Source: Bacillota bacterium (GTDB lineage Bacteria > Bacillota > DTU030 > DUMP01). From it: a DNA stretch of 46,486 nucleotides. Positions 42,041-46,486 of the stretch are shown piece by piece. A model generated the notes under the pieces. That model saw only the letters and a list, made by a program, of their open reading frames with translations, did not search any database and had not been told where the DNA came from. The position numbers and the translations under genes were made by a program. Position 1 is the first letter of the stretch, and every line of letters begins with the position of its first letter. The stretch is from NCBI GenBank assembly GCA_030153805.1, contig JASKLG010000003.1, positions 1 to 46,486 on the forward strand, given 5' to 3'.

Positions 42041-42069
42041 TTGACATCTAAGCCCCCCAGATTTAGAGT
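42041..42069 (+). promoter_or_regulatory. Sigma-A promoter of the DUF134 gene
   Basis: Consensus TTGACA (42041-42046), 17-base spacer, TAGAGT (42064-42069), 33 bases upstream of the ATG at 42102. Confidence 0.6.
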
Positions 42070-42101
42070 AAACGGTAGAGTAAAAACAGCACAGGGGAGA
42101 G

Positions 42102-42518
42102 ATGGAGGTGCCACGGCCTAAAAAACTTCGCCGCGTGGAGTTTCTTCCCGCCGTGATGGTCTTTAAACCGGCAGGTGTGCGCCGTTGCAACCTGGAAGAA
42201 GTAGTGCTCACCGTAGAGGAACTCGAAGCCATCCGGTTGAAGGACGGAGAAGGACTAGAGCAGGAAGAGTGTGCCGCACGCATGCAGATCTCCCGTCCTA
42301 CTTTTCAACGTATCCTTACCTCCGCCCGGGCCAAGGTGGCCCGCATGCTTACTGCCGGGTTGGCCCTGCGGGTGGAGGGTGGGACGTACGAACTCGCAGG
42401 ACGGGGCCGGCGGTGCCGCCGTTGTCACGGCGAGTTTCTCGCACCCGCGCACCCTGCCTCCCCTGCTGAAGATGCCCTGTGCCCTAAGTGCCGGGATGAA
42501 GAAAGCGCGAACTCTTGA
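42102..42518 (+). CDS. DUF134 (UPF0251) DNA-binding protein with zinc-ribbon tail
   Basis: A 138-residue predicted transcription regulator. Residues 1-95 match DUF134 (PRPKKLRRVEFLPAVMVFKPAG, then a sigma-70 region 4-like helix-turn-helix LTVEELEAIRLKDGEGLEQEE and MQISRPTFQRILTSARAKVA). The C-terminal part has a Cys-x2-Cys (105, 108) and a Cys-x2-Cys (127, 130), consistent with a zinc ribbon or another metal site. DUF134 genes are often next to NifX/dinitrogenase-cofactor-like genes; none is present here. ATG at 42102 with GGGGAGAG upstream. Its stop codon overlaps the -35 box of the next promoter. Confidence 0.85.
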   Translation: MEVPRPKKLRRVEFLPAVMVFKPAGVRRCNLEEVVLTVEELEAIRLKDGEGLEQEECAARMQISRPTFQRILTSARAKVARMLTAGLALRVEGGTYELAGRGRRCRRCHGEFLAPAHPASPAEDALCPKCRDEESANS

Positions 42519-42543
42519 CAGTTCCCGTTTTCCGTGTTAATAT
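42515..42543 (+). promoter_or_regulatory. Sigma-A promoter of the metNIQ operon
   Basis: Consensus TTGACA (42515-42520), 17-base spacer and TAATAT (42538-42543). The -35 box overlaps the DUF134 stop codon. Transcription would start about 20 bases before the riboswitch. Confidence 0.8.
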
Positions 42544-42570
42544 TCATGGCAACAAGTGAATAGCGGCAAG

Positions 42571-42725
42571 CTCTTATCCAGAGAGGTGGAGGGACTGGCC
42601 CTGTGAAACCTCGGCAACCAGCCGCTCATGCGCGGCCCGGTGCCAATTCCAGCAGGACAAGAGTTGTTGTCCTGGCAGATGAGAGTGCGGAATCATTACC
42701 CCTCCGTCTGTCGGAGGGGTTTTTG
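42571..42725 (+). promoter_or_regulatory. SAM-I (S box) riboswitch with terminator
   Basis: The aptamer spans 42571-42685: P1 arms CTCTTATC and GATGAGAG, and the conserved core AGAGGTGGAGGGACTGGCC, GTGAAACCTCGGCAACC and GGTGCCAATTCCAGCAG. It is followed by an intrinsic terminator, stem CCCCTCCG (42699-42706) / CGGAGGGG (42712-42719), and five Ts. High S-adenosylmethionine would stop transcription before metN. Confidence 0.95.
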
Positions 42726-42746
42726 TTGCCTAAGGAGGGTGAGAGA

Positions 42747-43532
42747 ATGGTCGAGGTAAAGCACCTTACCAAAGTGTACACGACACCAACCGGAAAGGTA
42801 ACGGCGCTAGCGGATGTCTCGTTTAGCGTGGCGAAGGGCGAAATTTTCGGCGTGATGGGCCTCTCCGGCGCCGGCAAAAGCACCCTAATCCGCTGCCTGA
42901 ATTTCCTGGAACGACCCACCAGCGGCGAAGTTTGGATTGAAGGGAAGAACCTGGCGACGCTAGACCGGCGCGAACTGGCCCGCGCCCGCCAAGGCATCGG
43001 TATGATCTTCCAGCACTTTAATCTCCTTAAGCTAAGGACGGTGGCGCAGAACGTGGCTTTTCCGCTGGAGATCGTGGGGGAACGCCCGGAGGCTATTCGA
43101 GCACGCGTGCGGGAACTCCTGGACCTGGTGGGGCTGGCAGACAAGGCCAACGCCTACCCCCACCAGCTCTCCGGCGGCCAAAAGCAGCGGGTGGGAATTG
43201 CCCGCGCGCTGGCCTGCCGTCCGCGCCTGCTGCTCTCGGATGAAGCCACTTCGGCTCTTGATCCAGAAACCACCCAGTCCATCCTCGCCCTCCTCAAGGA
43301 AATTAACCGCAACCTCGGGGTTACCATTATCCTCATCACCCATGAGCTGGCGGTTATCCGGGCCGTGTGCGACCGCGTGGCTGTGCTGGAGGGCGGCCGC
43401 CTGGTGGAAGTGGGGCCGGTGGCTGAGGTATTCAGCCGCCCGCGGGCACTGGCTACGCGCCGGTTAATCGCCATGTCCGGGTTGGTACCGGCGCGGCCCG
43501 AACTTGCGTCCGCAACAGTAGGGGTGGTTTAG
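42747..43532 (+). CDS. metN: Methionine ABC transporter ATPase MetN, short form
   Basis: The 261-residue ATPase of the D-/L-methionine importer. Walker [10 protein letters not shown] (38-46), the [16 protein letters not shown] signature and Walker [13 protein letters not shown] are intact. ATG at 42747 follows AAGGAGGGTGAGAGA and comes after the riboswitch terminator. The usual MetN is about 340 residues with a C-terminal NIL/ACT-like domain that binds methionine and shuts down transport; here the protein ends about 20 residues after the ATPase domain, so feedback inhibition of this kind is absent. First gene of metNIQ, two bases before metI. Confidence 0.92.
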   Translation: MVEVKHLTKVYTTPTGKVTALADVSFSVAKGEIFGVMGLSGAGKSTLIRCLNFLERPTSGEVWIEGKNLATLDRRELARARQGIGMIFQHFNLLKLRTVAQNVAFPLEIVGERPEAIRARVRELLDLVGLADKANAYPHQLSGGQKQRVGIARALACRPRLLLSDEATSALDPETTQSILALLKEINRNLGVTIILITHELAVIRAVCDRVAVLEGGRLVEVGPVAEVFSRPRALATRRLIAMSGLVPARPELASATVGVV

Positions 43533-43533
43533 C

Positions 43534-44220
43534 ATGCGCGAACTTTTTGCCGATGCCGCCCTGCAGCGCCTCATTCTTCAGGCAACAGCGGAAACCCTTT
43601 ACATGGTTGGGTTTTCGCTGGCCATCGCCCTCGCCTGCGGCGTTCCGCTGGGCGTATTCTTGGTGGTGACGGCGCCGGAGCATATCCTGCCTCAACCGAA
43701 GCTGAATGCCGCTCTAAGCAGCGTGGTCAATGCCGGGCGGTCCATTCCCTTTGTCATCCTTCTTTTTCTCCTTATGCCGGTTACAAAACTTCTAGTCGGG
43801 GTTTCCATAGGAACTCGTGGAGCCATTGTCCCTCTGGCGGTAGCGGCCATCCCTTTTGTGGCCCGGGTAGTGGAAAGCTCTCTTAAAGAAATAGACCCGG
43901 GAGTCATCGAAGCCGCCCAGGCCATGGGCGCCTCGCCCGCCCAGATCGTCTTCAAGGTGCTCCTGCCGGAGGCCCTACCGGGGCTGCTTTTAGGTTTTAC
44001 CTTGACGGCCATCAATCTCGTCGGCTACTCGGCCATGGCCGGAGCCATTGGAGGAGGTGGTTTAGGGGATATTGCCATCCGTTACGGCTACCAGAGATTC
44101 CGTGACGACGTCCTTTTCGAAACCGTCATTATCTTAATTGCCCTAGTTCAGGCCACCCAATCGTTCGGCAATTGGCTGGCCAGGAGGGCGGCCAAAGATC
44201 AAAGGAGGTTAAGCGCATGA
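43534..44220 (+). CDS. metI: Methionine ABC transporter permease MetI
   Basis: A 228-residue permease with five predicted transmembrane helices. The EAA coupling loop is EAAQAMGASPAQIVFKVLLPEA. Typical MetI segments: NAGRSIPFVILLFLLMPVTKL and SAMAGAIGGGGLGDIAIRYGY. ATG at 43534 directly follows the metN stop, and the end overlaps metQ by four bases (ATGA). As a dimer it forms the membrane channel for methionine. Confidence 0.95.
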   Translation: MRELFADAALQRLILQATAETLYMVGFSLAIALACGVPLGVFLVVTAPEHILPQPKLNAALSSVVNAGRSIPFVILLFLLMPVTKLLVGVSIGTRGAIVPLAVAAIPFVARVVESSLKEIDPGVIEAAQAMGASPAQIVFKVLLPEALPGLLLGFTLTAINLVGYSAMAGAIGGGGLGDIAIRYGYQRFRDDVLFETVIILIALVQATQSFGNWLARRAAKDQRRLSA

Positions 44221-45056
44221 AAAAGCAGATTGCCCTTATCTTGAGCAGCGTTCTTCTTATCATCAGCCTTGCCGCCTGTTCCCCGGTGAAGCCCGAGTCA
44301 AACAACTCCGGCTCTAACGAATCCACTGCCCAGCCCAGCGTCACCCTAAAAGTCGGTGCTACCACCGTGCCCCATGCCGAAGTACTGAACTTTATCAAGC
44401 CGGCCCTGGCCAAAGAAGGTATTAACCTCGACGTTAAAGAGTTCAGCGACTACACCCAGCTTAACCCGGCCCTGGTGTCCAAAGAGCTTGACGCCAATTA
44501 CTTCCAGCACATCCCGTACCTGGAGAGCTTCAATCAAGGCACGGGAAACAACCTGGTCGCCATTGCCCGCGTCCACATCGAGCCTATGGGCATCTATTCC
44601 AAGAAGGTAAAGGACCTGTCTTCTGTGCCGCAGGGGGCAACCGTGGCCATCCCTAACGATGCCACCAACGGCGGCCGGGCCCTTCTCCTACTCCAAAGTG
44701 CCGGGCTCATCAAGCTCAAGGATGGAGCCGGGATCACGGCAACGCCGCTCGACATTGCCGACAACCCCAAAGGCCTTAAGATCCGGGAGTTGGATGCGGC
44801 CTCTCTCCCGCGCACGCTGGACGATGTCGACCTGGCCGTGATCAACACCAACTATGCTCTGGAAGCCAAACTCGTACCCACCAAGGATGCCCTCTTTATT
44901 GAAGACAAGAACTCTCCTTACGTAAACGTTCTCGTGGTGCGCCCCGAGGACAAAGACAAGGAACCGCTCAAAAAGCTTGCCGCCGCCCTGAACACGCCGG
45001 AGGTCAAGAAGTTCATCGAGGAAAAGTACCAAGGCGCCGTAGTGCCGGCGTTCTAA
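44217..45056 (+). CDS. metQ: Methionine-binding lipoprotein MetQ
   Basis: A 279-residue NlpA-family binding protein. Signal peptide with lipobox LAAC (Cys20), a Ser/Asn-rich linker, then the conserved LKVGATTVPHAEVLNFIKPALAKEG-type start (in part), DANYFQHIPYL, VAIPNDATNGGRALLLLQSAGLI and NTNYALEA. ATG at 44217 after AAAGGAGGTTAAGCGC; a longer frame from 44172 is inside metI. It delivers methionine to MetNI. The whole operon is under SAM-I control, which supports methionine as substrate. Confidence 0.95.
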   Translation: MKKQIALILSSVLLIISLAACSPVKPESNNSGSNESTAQPSVTLKVGATTVPHAEVLNFIKPALAKEGINLDVKEFSDYTQLNPALVSKELDANYFQHIPYLESFNQGTGNNLVAIARVHIEPMGIYSKKVKDLSSVPQGATVAIPNDATNGGRALLLLQSAGLIKLKDGAGITATPLDIADNPKGLKIRELDAASLPRTLDDVDLAVINTNYALEAKLVPTKDALFIEDKNSPYVNVLVVRPEDKDKEPLKKLAAALNTPEVKKFIEEKYQGAVVPAF

Positions 45057-45084
45057 CCCGGCAAAGCCCGTCTCCTTTTTTAGC

Positions 45085-45135
45085 GGCCGGCCTTGTCGAT
45101 TCCCGCGAAGCTTTGCGGGATAGACGAGGCCGGCC
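45085..45135. terminator. Long hairpin between metQ and the hydrogenase gene
   Basis: An extended stem-loop: GGCCGGCC-TTGTC (45085-45097) pairs with GACGAGGCCGGCC (45123-45135), enclosing an inner stem TCCCGC (45101-45106) / GCGGGA (45115-45120). It follows the metQ stop by 28 bases and a CTCCTTTTTT tract. There is no T run after it, so it may be a terminator, an attenuator or an RNA-stabilising element. Confidence 0.55.
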
Positions 45136-45209
45136 TTACTTGTCTCGGGCCACCGGGCGAGGTAGAGAAATGCCGGGTCAAGGTTAAACTAAGGCCGGGT
45201 GATGAGCAC

Positions 45210-46486
45210 ATGGAACTTGAGCTTACCCCTCATCAGGTCTTGCGCCGGCGCCTCTGGCGCGGAGCAACTCGCGCGGTCCTCCGGGGAAACCTGAAAGAGG
45301 AGCTCCCGGCCCTCGTCAACACCGCCACAGCGTTTTTGCTGGAACGGGGGCTTGAAGTCCAGGACCCGGCGCGTGCAGCAGAGGGCCTCGTGCGCTGCGC
45401 GCTGGGGCTCGTCCCGGAACCCGAAGAAAAAGAATCCTTCGCCGAGACGGCGGAGGCGGCCCTGGAAAACGGCGCCCTGGCAGGCCCCCCCATAGTAGCC
45501 GTGCCCGGCGCCTGCCGCTCCTGCCGCGACGTAGAATGCGCCGCGGAGCTCGCCTGCATCACCGGCGCCATAAAAAAAGGGCCGGGAAACACCGTCCGGA
45601 TCGATAACGGGCGTTGTCTAAACTGCGGCCTCTGCATCGGCGCCTGCCGGGCCGCCGCCCTCTCCGATAGGGCTGAAGTGGTGCAGGTCGCACGCCTGCT
45701 GCTGGACGGTGAAAGGCCGGTGGTGGCGGTGGTCGCTCCTTCCTTTGCCGGTCAGTTCGGCCCGGATGTGTTCGGAGAAGAGGTGGCCATGGCCCTTAGG
45801 CAGTTCGGCTTTGCCGCCGTGGTAGAAGTGGCGCTGGGTGCCGATGTGATTACCATTAAAGAGGCCGAAGAGTACATCCGCCGCATGGAACAAGGCGACC
45901 CCTTTATGATCACGTCCTGCTGTTGCCCGCCCTTTATTCGCCTGGTGCAGAAGTTCCGGCCGCGCCTCGCTCATCTCATTTCCGATTCGGTGTCCCCCAT
46001 GATCGCCATCGGCCGCCTGGTAAAGGCCGAACACCCCGGCACCCGCGTGGTCTTCATCGGCCCTTGTATCGCCAAGAAATCCGAGGCGCGCCAGCCGGAA
46101 CTTACCGATGCCGTAGACTACGTTCTCACCTTCGAAGAAGCGGCAGCCATGCTGGAAGCAGGCGGAATCCAGGTACCGCGCCGAGCAGATGCCCCGCCCC
46201 TTAGGGATGCCAGCCACGACGGGCGCATCTACGGGCACACCGGCGGCGTCACCGACGCCATCATCCGGAGCATCCGGAAGCTTAGGCCCGATATTCCTGT
46301 TTTCGCCCGGCAGGGCAACGGCATCAAGGAATGCCGCGACCTCTTAAATGAGGCTGAAGCCGGCCGGCTTAAGGCAACCTTCTTGGAAGGCATGGCCTGC
46401 CCGGGCGGCTGCGTGGGCGGACCGGGGAAGCTCATCCCGCCGGAAGTGGGCCGGCGGGAGGTAGACGAGTTCGCCGCCGAGGCCGC
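45210..46486 (+). CDS. [FeFe]-hydrogenase, third paralogue, cut by window end
   Basis: A 425-codon partial protein, open at the window edge. Residues 1-95 are helical with no familiar motif. One irregular Cys set (Cys102, 105, 110, 116) is followed by a regular [4Fe-4S] motif CLNCGLCIGAC (136-146). The H-cluster domain has P1 TSCCCPPF (235-242), P2 GPCIAKKSEA (Cys286) and P3 EGMACPGGCVGG (Cys397, Cys401). The triple-Cys P1 and short architecture resemble the group B / monomeric branch more than HydA; that grouping is from memory. ATG at 45210 is the first start in this frame that keeps the protein open; another ATG at 45202 is in a dead frame. No partner gene is visible downstream. Confidence 0.9.
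   Translation, partial: MELELTPHQVLRRRLWRGATRAVLRGNLKEELPALVNTATAFLLERGLEVQDPARAAEGLVRCALGLVPEPEEKESFAETAEAALENGALAGPPIVAVPGACRSCRDVECAAELACITGAIKKGPGNTVRIDNGRCLNCGLCIGACRAAALSDRAEVVQVARLLLDGERPVVAVVAPSFAGQFGPDVFGEEVAMALRQFGFAAVVEVALGADVITIKEAEEYIRRMEQGDPFMITSCCCPPFIRLVQKFRPRLAHLISDSVSPMIAIGRLVKAEHPGTRVVFIGPCIAKKSEARQPELTDAVDYVLTFEEAAAMLEAGGIQVPRRADAPPLRDASHDGRIYGHTGGVTDAIIRSIRKLRPDIPVFARQGNGIKECRDLLNEAEAGRLKATFLEGMACPGGCVGGPGKLIPPEVGRREVDEFAAEA

Noticed and set aside
42603-42746. Longer N-terminus for MetN
   Set aside because: The extension would translate the SAM-I riboswitch and terminator; the ATG at 42747 has a strong ribosome binding site and begins the family's normal N-terminus.
45233-46238. 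Two minus-strand frames opposite the third hydrogenase
   Set aside because: The plus strand carries intact H-cluster motifs over the same bases; the antisense translations look like shadow sequence.

Overview
The window reads as chromosome of a thermophile-like, strictly anaerobic, spore-forming Firmicute of the Moorella / Thermoanaerobacterales kind. The evidence is high GC with many GTG and TTG starts behind strong AGGAGG-type ribosome binding sites, an alpha/beta small acid-soluble spore protein, an Rnf complex, an electron-bifurcating type [FeFe]-hydrogenase and a SAM-I riboswitch. I saw no rRNA, tRNA, CRISPR array, transposase or phage gene. Genus is inference.

Layout. 1-9.7 kb holds single genes and short units: a copper-amine-oxidase-N/PrcB-like secreted protein, an HpcH/HpaI aldolase, a soluble chemoreceptor with a Rossmann sensor, an exported amidase with an ArsN2-like acetyltransferase, an SDR, an ArsR-radical SAM unit with a clear operator, a DUF362-ferredoxin protein and RodA. 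9.8-17.6 kb (all minus) is the cell-shape and division block maf-radC-mreB-mreC-mreD-mrdA-minC-minD-minE, followed by rodA. 17.6-24.5 kb (minus) is rnfC-D-E-A-B, then apbE, a NusG-II protein, a Gx/HepS-like membrane protein and a DUF4321 protein. The rnf operon has no rnfG: only 19 bases separate rnfD and rnfE. 24.8-33.1 kb (minus) is a ten-gene hydrogenase operon. It begins with regulatory genes (two DRTGG proteins, an anti-sigma-like ATPase, a sensory-type [FeFe]-hydrogenase, a PHP protein, a second HATPase) interleaved with the HydC, HndB-like, HydB and HydA subunits. 33.4-42.5 kb holds accessory genes: SPOR protein, MFS transporter, DUF441, an orphan solute-binding lipoprotein, the SASP, a TPM/LemA pair, a beta-propeller lipoprotein and a DUF134 regulator. 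42.5-45.1 kb is a SAM-I riboswitch with metNIQ. From 45.2 kb to the end runs a third [FeFe]-hydrogenase, cut by the window edge.

How it works together (inference from families). HydABC would couple H2 to NAD(H) and ferredoxin together, Rnf would couple ferredoxin:NAD+ electron flow to an ion gradient, and ApbE would attach FMN to RnfD. The HydS-like protein with its HATPase and DRTGG partners looks like an H2 or redox sensor placed inside the operon it could control. The points most worth a second look are the Rnf complex without RnfG, the signalling block in the hydrogenase operon, three hydrogenases with three different H-cluster P1 motifs, the Rossmann-chemoreceptor fusion, and the ArsR-radical SAM unit.
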